Assembly: GCA_001770855.1 (NCBI GenBank)
Contig: MESE01000057.1
Location: 1-64,000, forward strand
From: Burkholderiales bacterium RIFCSPLOWO2_02_FULL_57_36
GTDB taxonomy: Bacteria; Pseudomonadota; Gammaproteobacteria; Burkholderiales; Burkholderiaceae_D
Direction of reading: 5' to 3'
DNA: 64,000 nucleotides
A model generated the notes under the pieces. It saw nothing but the letters and a program-made list of their open reading frames with translations, had not been told where the DNA came from and ran no database searches. A program made the translations under genes and the position numbers. Of the stretch, positions 17,510-27,050 are shown piece by piece. How positions within the stretch are numbered: position 1 is the stretch's first letter; each line of letters begins with the position of its first letter.

Positions 17510-18451
17510 ATGACATTCAGAAATCCGGTTTTATGGATTGGGGCGGCGGCGCTGGCGGCCGCCTTTTTTATTCCTATGCTGATACAGCAACGGGAAGAGA
17601 TTGTTCCGGAGACCGCCGCCGAGCCGAATCTTTTTCCCTTCGTTCGATCGCTCGAAGGAACCGCTCCGGACGGCAACATCAAAACAGCGTCAGACGATGT
17701 ATTGATCGTGGACGCGGAATTGGCACGATTGTTTGACTACTATCTCGCTGCGGTGGGGGAAAAGCCGCTCGATGCGATCCGCGCAGAAATTGAAAATGAA
17801 CTCGATCGGCGGCTAAAGCCGCTTGCCGCCGCCGAAGCAAAGCGCCTGCTCGCGCGTTACCTCGATTACAAGCATGCGCTGGCGGAAGTGGAGAAAAACG
17901 CTCAATTGGCTGGAGCTTCTGCCAATGCCGCACGCAGCCGCCTGGAAGCAATGCAGCAGGTGCGCGCACGCTTTTTCAGTGCGGCGGAAAGCGATGGATT
18001 GTTCGGCTTTGATGATGCATACGATATGGATGCCGTGGCACGGCTTGAGATCGGCCAGGACAAATCCCTGACCGATGCGCAGCGGCAGGAAAAACTTGCC
18101 GCGGTGAACGCCAAACTCCCTCCTGCGTTGCGTGAGGCGCGGGATGCGCCGCTGCAAATCATCAAGCTGGAGGAATCGGTTGAAAAGATGCGTGCGAACG
18201 GCGCCAGTGAAGACGACATATACCGCATGCGAGCCGCCGCCCTGTCTCCGGAGGCAGCAGCACGCTTCGCGGAAGTTGATCAGGAAGAAGCCGCCTGGAA
18301 AAGCCGCATCACGGCTTATCTTGCCGAACGCAACAAGCTGATGAGCAATACCGTCCATCTTGCGGAACCGGAACGGCAGGCGGCATTGCAGCAGTTGCGG
18401 CAGGCGCGCTTCAACGCCGAGGAGCAAAGAAGGCTCGCCGCGTACGAATAA
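17510..18451 (+). CDS. lifO: Lipase foldase (lipase-specific chaperone, LifO/Lif)
   Basis: A 313-residue protein with one N-terminal membrane anchor (residues 8-24), then a proline/acid linker and an extended helical periplasmic body with many charged heptads. The foldase signature RxxFDYxLSAxGE is present as ARLFDYYLAAVGE near residue 72. It folds the adjacent lipase in the periplasm and remains bound to the inner membrane. Co-transcribed with the lipase gene. Confidence 0.93.
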   Translation: MTFRNPVLWIGAAALAAAFFIPMLIQQREEIVPETAAEPNLFPFVRSLEGTAPDGNIKTASDDVLIVDAELARLFDYYLAAVGEKPLDAIRAEIENELDRRLKPLAAAEAKRLLARYLDYKHALAEVEKNAQLAGASANAARSRLEAMQQVRARFFSAAESDGLFGFDDAYDMDAVARLEIGQDKSLTDAQRQEKLAAVNAKLPPALREARDAPLQIIKLEESVEKMRANGASEDDIYRMRAAALSPEAAARFAEVDQEEAAWKSRITAYLAERNKLMSNTVHLAEPERQAALQQLRQARFNAEEQRRLAAYE

Positions 18452-18572
18452 TCGTTGCAAAGCGGGCCTCGAATTCCATGCTTTGCACAGGGGTACGTTC
18501 GGAAAACGGCGATGATGCATCGGCTGCCGTTCTTGCGTACACTGGCATCTTTGAACTGAAAAGTTATCATCG

Positions 18573-19091
18573 ATGACACGTCCGAAACTTCCAGAAAGCG
18601 CAAATCCGGCTAACGATGGACTGACTCATTTCGATTCGGATGGCCAGGCGCACATGGTCGATGTCGGCGCAAAGGCGGACACTTGCCGAACCGCGGTCGC
18701 CGGCGGCACGATCACCATGAAACCGGCCACACTCGATATCATCAAGTCAGGCTCCGCAAAAAAAGGCGATGTGCTCGGAATTGCCCGAATCGCAGCCATC
18801 ATGGCCGCAAAACGCACCAGCGATTTGATTCCGCTTTGCCATCCACTGGCGCTGACGCATGTTTCCATTGAGTTCGGCATCGACGAAAGTTCATCGAGTA
18901 TTGCCTGTACCGCTCAAGTCGAGACCAGCGGCAAGACCGGAGTCGAAATGGAAGCGCTCACTGCGGTTCAGATCGGCTTGCTCACGATCTATGACATGTG
19001 CAAGGCAGTAGATCGGGGGATGGTCATCAGCAACGTGCGGGTGTTGGAAAAACACGGAGGAAAGTCAGGGGACTGGATCGCGGGACAATGA
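18573..19091 (+). CDS. moaC: MoaC, cyclic pyranopterin monophosphate synthase
   Basis: A 172-residue MoaC, the second enzyme of molybdenum cofactor synthesis acting with MoaA. Motifs include MVDVGAK near residue 28, [23 protein letters not shown] and MCKAVDRGM, which contain the active-site residues. It starts 121 bp after the lipase foldase. The moa genes are therefore split by the lipase unit; moaA and moaE are not in the window. Confidence 0.95.
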   Translation: MTRPKLPESANPANDGLTHFDSDGQAHMVDVGAKADTCRTAVAGGTITMKPATLDIIKSGSAKKGDVLGIARIAAIMAAKRTSDLIPLCHPLALTHVSIEFGIDESSSSIACTAQVETSGKTGVEMEALTAVQIGLLTIYDMCKAVDRGMVISNVRVLEKHGGKSGDWIAGQ

Positions 19092-19175
19092 CCGATCCGG
19101 GAATCTTTATCAGATCCGCGGTATGCAAGTTCACTGACGGTAGTCTTGTTACAGATTCCGCGAACGTTTAATGCA

Positions 19176-19424
19176 TCAGGTCCGAAATCCCTCGGGAGGC
19201 AAATCCATATCCTGGCCGGCAATGGCATCATCCATTTTCTGGGCATTCAGAAAATACTCTCCATCGACTTCGACCGACAAACCGGAATACCGCAGCAAAA
19301 GCAATCCGCGCTCCGGATCGACCGATTCAATGGGATAGACCCGTACCCCGCTCAGGATATGCACCAGGTAGCCGTTTTCCGAATCGATTTCGGAGAACTG
19401 GGAAAGTTCCGACAAATTTGCCAT
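19176..19424 (-). CDS. Small hypothetical protein
   Basis: An 82-residue acidic soluble protein starting MANLSELSQFSEIDSENGY, with a beta-rich look and no cysteines or membrane segment. I chose the ATG at 19424, preceded by AAGAG; an ATG eight codons upstream lacks a ribosome site. Not recognised. It lies convergent to moaC. Confidence 0.55.
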   Translation of the reverse strand: MANLSELSQFSEIDSENGYLVHILSGVRVYPIESVDPERGLLLLRYSGLSVEVDGEYFLNAQKMDDAIAGQDMDLPPEGFRT

Positions 19425-19511
19425 AATTCTTTTACTCTTGGATGGCATTTTCGGGTTATTTCAAACGATGTGAGAATGTAATTGTAACAAAGCCATTCGC
19501 TTGCGACAGAT

Positions 19512-19727
19512 TCATTCAGCGATTAATTCCGCACCGGATCTGCCGCCTTGAAAAACATGGCGTACGCGTTTACCCAAACCGTCCGCCCGGCCTTTGACTT
19601 GGCCCTGATTTTTGCACCGCGCCAATTGGTACATATAGCCATCCACCAGGTCAGTCAGCGACTGTTCGAACTGCAGCGTGCTGGCAGTCGGTAAAACCTG
19701 ATGGAGTAAGCACCCTATCGCAAGCAT
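19512..19727 (-). CDS. Possible small protein, unrecognised
   Basis: A 71-codon frame, MLAIGCLLHQVLPTAS at the start, then QFEQSLTDLVDGYMYQLARC and a basic tail. It reads like protein, with a short hydrophobic start, but has no clear ribosome site, and its frame continues open upstream into an antisense shadow of the next gene. It could be a real secreted peptide, a remnant or chance. It occupies most of the otherwise empty 19449-19763 interval. Confidence 0.3.
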   Translation of the reverse strand: MLAIGCLLHQVLPTASTLQFEQSLTDLVDGYMYQLARCKNQGQVKGRADGLGKRVRHVFQGGRSGAELIAE

Positions 19728-19763
19728 CGCAAGGCCAACGTTTCTAACCAAGGGGAATGCATC

Positions 19764-20072
19764 ATGAGCGTCACAGGTAGCTGGAAACTTACAATGAATA
19801 CGCCGTTCGGCGTACAGACGCCGCTGCTGGAGATCACACAGGAAAACAGCGCATTTGACGGAACCCTGAGCGGGAATAGCGGACTGAACCCGCTCGAAGA
19901 AGTGTCGGTTGACGGGGCGCAGATCAACTTCAAGACAAAGGTGACGACCCCAATGGGAAGCTTTCCCGTATCGTTCAGCGCATCCGTCGATGGAGATGTG
20001 ATGAAAGGGGTGTACCAGACGATGCTGGGCGCTACCGAGTTTGCCGGCGAAAGGATAATACCCCGGGCATAA
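19764..20072 (+). CDS. Small conserved-looking beta-rich protein
   Basis: A 102-residue protein beginning MSVTGSWKLTMNTPFGVQTP, with AAGGGGA ahead of the ATG. Alternating beta pattern and repeated PFG/PMG turns (NTPFGVQT, TTPMGSFPV) suggest a small barrel built of two similar halves, as in lipocalin-like or polyketide-cyclase-unrelated ligand-binding proteins. No signal peptide. Function not recognised. Confidence 0.6.
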   Translation: MSVTGSWKLTMNTPFGVQTPLLEITQENSAFDGTLSGNSGLNPLEEVSVDGAQINFKTKVTTPMGSFPVSFSASVDGDVMKGVYQTMLGATEFAGERIIPRA

Positions 20073-20496
20073 GGCAGGAAGCTTAATGCCCGGCACAAAG
20101 CGCCGTGCCGGAACGATCCGAACTATCGGGATTGACTTTCGCCATCCAACGCTATCGATGCGCCCAATGGCGCGTATATGGTGCTCGGGAACCAGTCGGG
20201 TCCGGTCGGATCGACTTGCGCGTTTTATTTCAATATAGAATTATTTCGTATTGGTCCCGATAACCGAGCAAACGTGCTCGTGCGGTTCACGGTTGCCTTC
20301 ATGTGCGTCCAATCCTGCCAAAATGAACTTGACCGACCGATCAGTCCAACTTACATTTCACTTGGCACAAGAAGATCAAAAGCGGCTGAAAATCCCTTGT
20401 TCACCTCTTACTTTCGGCATTTCCTTTCATTTAGCGTTTGTACCGATATTTCGCCGGCATGCGATGCGCCGGCCCACCTATTTCAAGGAGCTTTAC
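20073..20496. other. Region upstream of the paaY-like gene
   Basis: 424 bp with no convincing gene. The paaY frame is open upstream to 20251 but the good ribosome site AAGGAG is at 20485-20490. A partial palindrome resembling a TetR/PaaR operator lies at 20331-20346. A short CGAGCA-AACG-TGCTCG hairpin is at about 20265-20280. Confidence 0.5.
20331..20346. promoter_or_regulatory. PaaR-like operator candidate
   Basis: GACCGACCGATCAGTC, a palindrome matching at 6 of 8 base pairs, resembles the ACCGACCGGTCGGT type of operator used by TetR-family PaaR repressors of phenylacetate catabolism. It lies 150 bp before the PaaY-like start. The match is suggestive only. Confidence 0.35.
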
Positions 20497-21099
20497 ATGA
20501 CATGCTATTCAATTGAAGGCGTTGTGCCGGTAGTCGATCCGAGTGCTTATGTACATCCGAGCGCGGTATTGATCGGCGACGTCATCGTCGGCCCCGACTG
20601 CTATATCGGCCCCTGTGCCGCCCTGCGCGGGGACTTCGGCCGCATTGAACTGCATCGAGGTGCGAATGTGCAAGACACCTGCGTTATCCACGGCTTTGCC
20701 TCCGCCACTACGGTGGTCGAAGAGAACGGGCACATCGGCCATGGTGCGGTTCTGCACAGCTGCATCGTGCGGCGCGACGCAATGGTCGGCATGAACGCCG
20801 TCGTCATGGATGAAGCCGAGGTCGGCGAAAAGTCGATTGTCGCCGCCAGCGCCTTCGTGCGCGCCGGCATGAAGATCCCGCCGCGCTCACTGGTCGGCGG
20901 CGTTCCCGCCAAGGTCATGCGCGAGCTCACCGAAGAGGAAATCGCGTGGAAGCTGGAAGGCACGCTGACCTATCAGGAGCTGACCAAGCGTTGTCTTGAG
21001 ACCATGATCGAGGTTACTCCCCTGCCCGCGGTGGAACCGAACCGGCCATGCCTGAAAGCATCGGATATCCAACCGGTAATTGCGAAGAGACGAGGGTAA
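20497..21099 (+). CDS. paaY: PaaY-like hexapeptide-repeat thioesterase (gamma carbonic anhydrase fold)
   Basis: A 200-residue left-handed beta-helix protein with hexapeptide repeats (YVHPSAVLIGDVIVGPDCYIG), the zinc-type histidines in NVQDTCVIHGF and HIGHGAVLHSC, and GMNAVVMDEAEVGEKS. Its length and its C-terminal WKLEGTLTYQELTKRC segment match PaaY rather than shorter gamma-CA proteins. PaaY hydrolyses ring-CoA dead-end products in phenylacetate breakdown. Here it stands alone, without other paa genes. Start chosen by AAGGAG 6 nt before the ATG. Confidence 0.85.
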   Translation: MTCYSIEGVVPVVDPSAYVHPSAVLIGDVIVGPDCYIGPCAALRGDFGRIELHRGANVQDTCVIHGFASATTVVEENGHIGHGAVLHSCIVRRDAMVGMNAVVMDEAEVGEKSIVAASAFVRAGMKIPPRSLVGGVPAKVMRELTEEEIAWKLEGTLTYQELTKRCLETMIEVTPLPAVEPNRPCLKASDIQPVIAKRRG

Positions 21100-21265
21100 A
21101 ACGCAAACCCGGACACCGTGGCCAGGAGGCGTGTTCAAGCTGCCGTCAGCCGATTCGCGGCTGAAATTTTCGCAACTCTAAACGAATTTCGGCATGGCCG
21201 GGATAAATACGCTGTGACCGGACAGATCGGTGAACTACGCCTTATGCGCCAGCACTATCCAATAT

Positions 21266-21622
21266 CTAACGATTTACATTGACCGTTCCGTGCACACGTA
21301 TGCTCGGCTCAACAATGATGGGAACTGGTGCAGGCACATATACGTGAGCCGGTGCGGGAGCATACACGGGAGCCTGCTGTGAACGGCTATGGCGGTGACG
21401 CGGCTTCTTGCATTTGCGCTCCTCCTTGTAGTCGCCATTTTTTTCAAGCTTGCGTTCAACTTTGCAGTTGCCGTCCCAGTACTCTTCTTTAAACTCGCGA
21501 TGATCGTGTTTGCGATTCTTCCCGTGACCACTTTCATCCTTGTCCGGATCAGCTACCGCAGCAGACGCGGCAAACACAAGCGAAAGCGAAAACAAGTGGA
21601 TAAAAGGCCGGAAGTTTTTCAT
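21266..21622 (-). CDS. Secreted small charged, proline-rich protein
   Basis: A 118-residue protein with a signal peptide (about 1-24, SAAVA-DP), a strongly charged middle (Lys/Asp/Glu/His, with KVERKLEKNGDYKEERKCKK and two cysteines) and a tail rich in Pro, Ala and Val (YVPAPVPIIVEPS). It looks like a periplasmic or surface protein of low complexity. The ATG at 21622 puts the signal at the N-terminus; a longer start gives 13 extra basic residues. Not recognised. Confidence 0.65.
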   Translation of the reverse strand: MKNFRPFIHLFSLSLVFAASAAVADPDKDESGHGKNRKHDHREFKEEYWDGNCKVERKLEKNGDYKEERKCKKPRHRHSRSQQAPVYAPAPAHVYVPAPVPIIVEPSIRVHGTVNVNR

Positions 21623-21867
21623 GATGTTCTTTCGAGTTGACTCTCGTTTTGAGAGTAGCAAACTATCAGCATATCAGGCGCGTATTAGTTGTAATCGAAT
21701 GTTTCTCTGCAACTTCGATTGGCAAGTTGTCATTTTCGAGATGCAGACTCATTGATTCTTGTAATAGTCCGCTTTGGGTCGGAATCGGGCCGAATCCGCT
21801 AGCCCAGGTACTTCGGTTGGCTTTACTGAAGTTTGACACGGCGTTGACAGTTCGTTGACACTCCAAA

Positions 21868-21900
21868 TAAAAAAAGGGCTAGCCGTTAAGCTAACCCTTT
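21868..21900 (-). terminator. Rho-independent terminator after tRNA-Thr
   Basis: On the minus strand GGGTTAGC, loop TTAACG, GCTAGCCC (8 pairs with one G-U) is followed by TTTTTTT. It begins 12 nt after the tRNA end. Confidence 0.88.
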
Positions 21901-21908
21901 GATTTTAT

Positions 21909-21984
<76 letters not shown>

Positions 21985-21994
21985 GAAGACGCGT

Positions 21995-22000
21995 ATTCTA
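21995..22000 (-). promoter_or_regulatory. Candidate -10 box of tRNA-Thr
   Basis: TAGAAT on the minus strand matches TATAAT at 5 of 6 positions and lies 10 bp before the tRNA. I find no good -35 hexamer at 16-18 bp, so the promoter is only half supported. Confidence 0.4.
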
Positions 22001-22127
22001 TCAAAAAATCAGTCTTAACTGCTAGCATCAAGCGGATTTGCTATGGAACTTCATTGCTCGCGCTCAGTTATCCGCGTCCAGCCAAGGCGCCAGCCCCATG
22101 TTCAGCGCCCCCCGATCCCAATACAGC

Positions 22128-23129
22128 TCACTCCTTGTGGTAGCTGGTAACCAATTCCACTTCACTTTTCGATCCGAGAAAAACCGGCACGCGCTGATGC
22201 AGTCGTTCCGGCTGGATGTCCAGGATGCGCTGCTTGCCGTTGGTCGCCGCGCCGCCGGCCTGTTCGACGATAAACGCCATCGGGTTTGCTTCATACATCA
22301 GGCGCAGCTTGCCGCCCTTGTCCGGTTCACGCAGATCGGCGGGGTACATGAAGATGCCGCCGCGGTTCAGGATGCGATGCACGTCCGCGACCATCGATGC
22401 GATCCAGCGCATGTTGAAATCCTTGCTTCGGGGTCCATCACGACCGGCCAGCATCTCGTCGATGTACCGCTTGACCGGCGAATGCCAGTGGCGGGCATTG
22501 GATGCATTGATTGCAAATTCCTTGGTGTCGGCGGGAATCTGTACATCGCTTTGCGTCATCACCCACGACCCCATTTCACGGTCGAGCGTAAAACATTTCA
22601 CGCCATTGCCGGTGGTCAGTATCAGCATGGTTTGCGGACCGTAGACGGCATAGCCGGCGGCGACCTGCTTGCGCCCGGGCTGTAAAAAATCCTGCTCGGT
22701 CGGCGTGCCCATGCCTTCCGGCGCCTTCAGCACCGAGAAGATCGTGCCGATCGATACGTTGACGTCGATATTGCTGGAGCCGTCGAGCGGATCGAACAGC
22801 AGCATGTACTCGCCTTTCGGATAGCGGTTCGGAATCGGATGAATGGTTTCCATTTCTTCCGATGCCATCGCCGCCAGATGGCCGCCCCATTCGTTTGCCT
22901 GCAACAGGATTTCGTTGGAAATGATGTCGAGTTTCTTTTGAATTTCGCCCTGGATGTTCTCGCTTTGTGTGCTGCCCAGCACATCGCCCAATGCGCCTTT
23001 TCCTACCGCATGGCTGATGGTTTTGCAGGCGCGGGCAACGACTTCGATCAGCAGCCGCAGTTCCGCAGGTATGGTGTTATTCAAGCGTTGTTCTTCAATC
23101 AGGTGCTGCGTGAGGCTGATGCGTTTCAT
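22128..23129 (-). CDS. fbp: Fructose-1,6-bisphosphatase, class I
   Basis: A 333-residue FBPase of gluconeogenesis. The metal-site motif [14 protein letters not shown] is near residue 111 and the substrate segment with GGIFMYPAD is near residue 257. AAGGAAAT precedes the ATG. It follows pepN on the same strand with a 25-bp gap, so the two are probably co-transcribed. Confidence 0.96.
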   Translation of the reverse strand: MKRISLTQHLIEEQRLNNTIPAELRLLIEVVARACKTISHAVGKGALGDVLGSTQSENIQGEIQKKLDIISNEILLQANEWGGHLAAMASEEMETIHPIPNRYPKGEYMLLFDPLDGSSNIDVNVSIGTIFSVLKAPEGMGTPTEQDFLQPGRKQVAAGYAVYGPQTMLILTTGNGVKCFTLDREMGSWVMTQSDVQIPADTKEFAINASNARHWHSPVKRYIDEMLAGRDGPRSKDFNMRWIASMVADVHRILNRGGIFMYPADLREPDKGGKLRLMYEANPMAFIVEQAGGAATNGKQRILDIQPERLHQRVPVFLGSKSEVELVTSYHKE

Positions 23130-23154
23130 GAATTTCCTTCTGTTTCAACGAGTG

Positions 23155-25833
23155 TCAGTTTGCGAGTGCTTTTGCGATAACTTCCGATACATCCTTCGAT
23201 AATTTTTTGGTGCGCGCGACCTTCTCCAGCGCTGCGCGCATTTTCTCCTGTAGTGCCGGTTCGTACTTGCGCCAGCGGTCCAGCGTGCGGGCCAGGCGCG
23301 CCGCAACCTGCGGATTGATTGCGTTCAACGCTATGACTTGCTCTGCCCAATAGGCATAACCGCTGCCGTCGATTGCGTGGAACTGCGCCGGATTGCCGTT
23401 GCAAAAACTGAATATCAGGCTGCGGGCACGGTTCGGATTTTTCAGCGTAAATGCCGGATGCTTCATCAGCGCGCGTATCGCAGCGACATCGGTAGTACGT
23501 GCCATCGCTTGCAGCGAAAACCATTTGTCGATGACTAGCGCCTCTTGCGAGAAATCGTTGAAGAACCTGTCAAGGGCGGCTTCCTTCCCGGGCGCATGGC
23601 TGTTGACCAATGCCGATAACGCAGCCAGACGATCCGTCATGTTGATGGCGTCGTCGTATTGCTGTTGCGCGAGGCGGTGCGCATCCGCATCGTCAAGCTC
23701 TGTCAGATAGGACAATGCCAGATTTCTCAGGCTGCGCTTTCCGGCGGAACCTGCGTCCGGGCTGTAGGGCCCGGAGGTCTGGTTCGCGTCATAGGCGGCC
23801 GACCAGTCGGCCCGCAATGCCTGTGCCAAGGTACGGCGCAAAAACTGGCGCACCGCATGAATCGCTTGCGGATCAACCACTTCCACCTGTTCGGCGACCA
23901 TGGTTTCGGACGGCAGCGTCAGCGCCAACTCACGAAGCGCCGGATCGAGCGCCGCATTATTCAATGTTGCGCGAAAAGTCCGGCACAGTGTTGCTTCTTC
24001 GTCTGTCGACACGCTGTCCGGCAGGATGCTTGCCTGGATCGTTTTGCCCAGTGCCAGCATGCGGCGCATCGCCAGGCGCTGGCCGGCTTCCCAACGATTG
24101 AATGCATCGCTGTCGTTTGCCATCAGAAAAGCCAGCTCTTCATCGGCGTATTCAAACTGCAGCACCACGGGCGCCGAAAAATTCCGCAACAAAGACGGTA
24201 CCGGCTTTTCGGAAACTTGATTGAACCGGAAGGTTTGCTCCGGCCCGGTCAATTCCAGGGTGCAAGTCGTTTCGCTTTCTGTGCGTGCAATGACTGAGGG
24301 ATCATCCGTGTTCAGCATCATGTCCTGCCCGCGGCTATCGAGCAACCCGATGGCGACCGGGATGTGAAACGGCAGCTTTCTTTCCTGTCCAGGCGTGCCG
24401 GGGCAGGATTGCGACAGCGTAATACTGTACGTCTTGTTTACTTCATCGTAGTGTGTTTCCGCTTTCACATGCGGCGTACCGGCCTGGCTATACCAGCGCT
24501 CGAACTGCGCCAGATCGCGTCCGTTCGCATCGACCATCGCTGCGCGGAAGTCGTCGCAGGTTACCGCCTGCCCGTCATGCCGCTGAAAATAGAGATCCAT
24601 GCCTTTGCGAAAACCATCGCGGCCAAACAAGGTCTGATACATCCGCACCACCTCGGCGCCTTTTTCATAAATGGTTACGGTGTAGAAGTTATTGATTTCA
24701 ACGTAGGAATCGGGCCGCACCGGATGGGCCATCGGCCCTGCATCTTCCGGATACTGCGCTTGCCGCAGTACGCGTACGTCTTCGATCCGCTTGACCGCCC
24801 GCCCGCTGTCGGTACCGATCATGTCGGCGGAAAACTCCTGATCGCGGAAAACCGTCAAGCCTTCTTTTAACGACAACTGAAACCAGTCCCTGCACGTCAC
24901 GCGGTTGCCGGTCCAATTATGGAAATATTCGTGACCAACCACCGCTTCTATATTGGCGTAATCCGCATCCGTGGCAATGCGCGGGTTGGCCAGCACATAC
25001 TTGGTGTTGAAGATGTTCAAACCCTTGTTTTCCATCGCGCCCATGTTGAAGTCGCCTACCGCAACGATCATGAAGCGATCCAGGTCAAGTTCGAGATTGA
25101 AGCGCTCCTCATCCCAGCGGATACTGTTTTTCAGCGACTCCATCGCGTGCTGGGTTTTATCGAGGTTGCCTTCTTCAACCCAGATTTGCAGCAAGACGTC
25201 TCTACCGGACTTCAGTCGAAATTTTTCTTCCTGGCAAACCAGGTCACCTGCTACCAGCGCAAATAGATAGGACGGCTTCTTGAACGGGTCTTCCCATAAC
25301 GCATAGTGGCGGCCGTCGCCCAGATCGCCTTGATCGACCAGGTTGCCATTGGATAGCAGCACTGGATATTTTTCCTTGTCTGCGCGCAACATCACGGTGT
25401 ATTTCGCCATGACGTCCGGCCGATCCGGAAAGTAGGTTATCTTGCGGAATCCTTCGGCTTCACATTGGGTAAAGAAATTTCCATTTGAAACGTACAATCC
25501 CATCAGCGATGTATTCCGTTCTGGATGGGTAATGGTTTCGATATCCAGCGTGACGCGATCCGGGACGTCGGCAATTCGCAAAACTCCATCGGTGATCCGA
25601 TAGTCGCGCTTGCTCAGGACCTTGCCGTTCATGCGAAGCCGAACCAGTTCGAGTGCTTCGCCATGGAGCACCAGTTCTCTGCTTTGGCTTGCGGAATTGT
25701 GTAGCAATGTCAGACGAGTGGAGACGCGCGTTTTCGCCGGATCGAGATCGAAACCTATTTCAACTGTTTCCACCCGATAGGCGGGAGGAACATAATCATG
25801 ACGATAGATCGCGTGGGTATTATCGGTACGCAT
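23155..25833 (-). CDS. pepN: Aminopeptidase N (M1 metallopeptidase)
   Basis: An 892-residue cytosolic M1 aminopeptidase. The exopeptidase motif GAMENKGLNIF and zinc motif HEYFHNWTGNRVTCRDW (HExxH with the distal Glu in LKEGLTVFRDQEF) are intact. C-terminal helical domain is of normal length. I chose the ATG at 25833 (MRTDNTHAIYRHDY), the form conserved in proteobacterial PepN; a start 15 codons upstream is open but unlike the family. Confidence 0.96.
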   Translation of the reverse strand: MRTDNTHAIYRHDYVPPAYRVETVEIGFDLDPAKTRVSTRLTLLHNSASQSRELVLHGEALELVRLRMNGKVLSKRDYRITDGVLRIADVPDRVTLDIETITHPERNTSLMGLYVSNGNFFTQCEAEGFRKITYFPDRPDVMAKYTVMLRADKEKYPVLLSNGNLVDQGDLGDGRHYALWEDPFKKPSYLFALVAGDLVCQEEKFRLKSGRDVLLQIWVEEGNLDKTQHAMESLKNSIRWDEERFNLELDLDRFMIVAVGDFNMGAMENKGLNIFNTKYVLANPRIATDADYANIEAVVGHEYFHNWTGNRVTCRDWFQLSLKEGLTVFRDQEFSADMIGTDSGRAVKRIEDVRVLRQAQYPEDAGPMAHPVRPDSYVEINNFYTVTIYEKGAEVVRMYQTLFGRDGFRKGMDLYFQRHDGQAVTCDDFRAAMVDANGRDLAQFERWYSQAGTPHVKAETHYDEVNKTYSITLSQSCPGTPGQERKLPFHIPVAIGLLDSRGQDMMLNTDDPSVIARTESETTCTLELTGPEQTFRFNQVSEKPVPSLLRNFSAPVVLQFEYADEELAFLMANDSDAFNRWEAGQRLAMRRMLALGKTIQASILPDSVSTDEEATLCRTFRATLNNAALDPALRELALTLPSETMVAEQVEVVDPQAIHAVRQFLRRTLAQALRADWSAAYDANQTSGPYSPDAGSAGKRSLRNLALSYLTELDDADAHRLAQQQYDDAINMTDRLAALSALVNSHAPGKEAALDRFFNDFSQEALVIDKWFSLQAMARTTDVAAIRALMKHPAFTLKNPNRARSLIFSFCNGNPAQFHAIDGSGYAYWAEQVIALNAINPQVAARLARTLDRWRKYEPALQEKMRAALEKVARTKKLSKDVSEVIAKALAN

Positions 25834-25895
25834 AGGAGAGATAGCTGAATTAAGCAGGATGGAGTCCCATTTTACCAATCCATGGAGCCGACATA

Positions 25896-26234
25896 ATGAA
25901 ATTCGTTACATACTTATTCCTGATCACAAGTTTGGCACTTGCATCTTGTACACAGGAGCAACAAAATACCATCAGCCGCTCAGTGCAAAACTGGACTGGA
26001 ACCAACGGCGTGCTTGAATTTTATGCTGGTGACAAGGTGGTGCGCCGTTTCTTGAAGATAGACAAGCTGTCCACCGCGATGGGTACGGAAGATAACCGGC
26101 CACGTCCATATCGTTACGGCTACGGTGTTCTTGATGAGAACTTCAATATGGTTGCGGATGCAAACGAGAAAAAAGTTTATTTCGAGGTCAGCGATTACGG
26201 ATCGAATTATATTTTCTTTGAAAACCCGCGTTGA
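25896..26234 (+). CDS. Small hypothetical lipoprotein
   Basis: A 112-residue protein with signal peptide and lipobox LASC near residue 18. The mature part contains two small beta-rich stretches (GVLEFYAGDKVVRRFLKIDKL and VYFEVSDYGSNYIFFENP). GGAG lies before the ATG. It is divergent from pepN. Unrecognised; an envelope role is expected from the lipobox. Confidence 0.75.
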   Translation: MKFVTYLFLITSLALASCTQEQQNTISRSVQNWTGTNGVLEFYAGDKVVRRFLKIDKLSTAMGTEDNRPRPYRYGYGVLDENFNMVADANEKKVYFEVSDYGSNYIFFENPR

Positions 26235-26350
26235 ATTTCTGATGAATCATGGAATTTGATTTGCAATCTGCCAAGCAGCTGAATGCCGCTTACAAAATTT
26301 AACAGAAAAAATCTTCAATGCGCTTACCATGAGATTTTTCGCCTCAAGGA

Positions 26351-27010
26351 ATGATGATGCGAAGTCGCTTCTCAATACTCGCCGTCACGTTTTGCTTACT
26401 GCTGACGGGATGTGCAACCACGATCCGGAGTGATGTAACGGCTTTTCATGAATGGCCCGCTGAGTTGCGCAACAAGTATTTTGTTTTCGAACGAACGGCA
26501 CAACAGGAAAACAATCTGGAACATCGTGCTTACGAAAATCTGGTGCGCAATGAATTGATGCGCCTGGGCTTGACCGAGGCCGCGAACCCGCAGTCCGCAG
26601 GGCTCAAGGTTGCAATGAGCTACAGCATCAATGTGCGCGACGTGCGTGTGGTGCAACCGGTTCTTGTGGATCCATGGTACAGCTCGCCGTTCTATGGACT
26701 GCACAGATATGGATACGGCTATTACAACCCGCATTACGGACCGTATTATGCGCCGTTCTACAGTCCTTTCTGGTATGGACCGCCGATTGTCGAGCAACGG
26801 GAGACGCGATACCAGCTCGCTGCCCGCCAGCTGAAAATAATAATTTCACGGGCAGCGGATTCAAAAAAACTCTACGATGTGACTGTCAATAGCGAAGGCA
26901 CCAATACCACGCTTGCGGCAGTAATGCCTTACATGGTACGCAGTGCGTTTACTGACTTCCCTGGGAAAAACGGCGTGCCGCGCCAGATTGAATTAAAAAT
27001 GAAACGCTGA
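26351..27010 (+). CDS. DUF4136-type lipoprotein
   Basis: A 219-residue lipoprotein (lipobox LLTGC near residue 21). The order of a short N-terminal domain with TFxxWP-like AFHEWPAEL, a Tyr/Pro/Gly-rich insert (about residues 111-148, many GYGY and YYxP) and a C-terminal strand-helix that ends in a basic KMKR matches DUF4136 outer-membrane lipoproteins. Three ATGs stand in a row; AAGGA abuts the first, so the second or third is the better start. Function of the family is unknown. Confidence 0.78.
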   Translation: MMMRSRFSILAVTFCLLLTGCATTIRSDVTAFHEWPAELRNKYFVFERTAQQENNLEHRAYENLVRNELMRLGLTEAANPQSAGLKVAMSYSINVRDVRVVQPVLVDPWYSSPFYGLHRYGYGYYNPHYGPYYAPFYSPFWYGPPIVEQRETRYQLAARQLKIIISRAADSKKLYDVTVNSEGTNTTLAAVMPYMVRSAFTDFPGKNGVPRQIELKMKR

Positions 27011-27050
27011 AACCGGGCGGCGATGGATTTTTGCAATCCTAATGACATTA

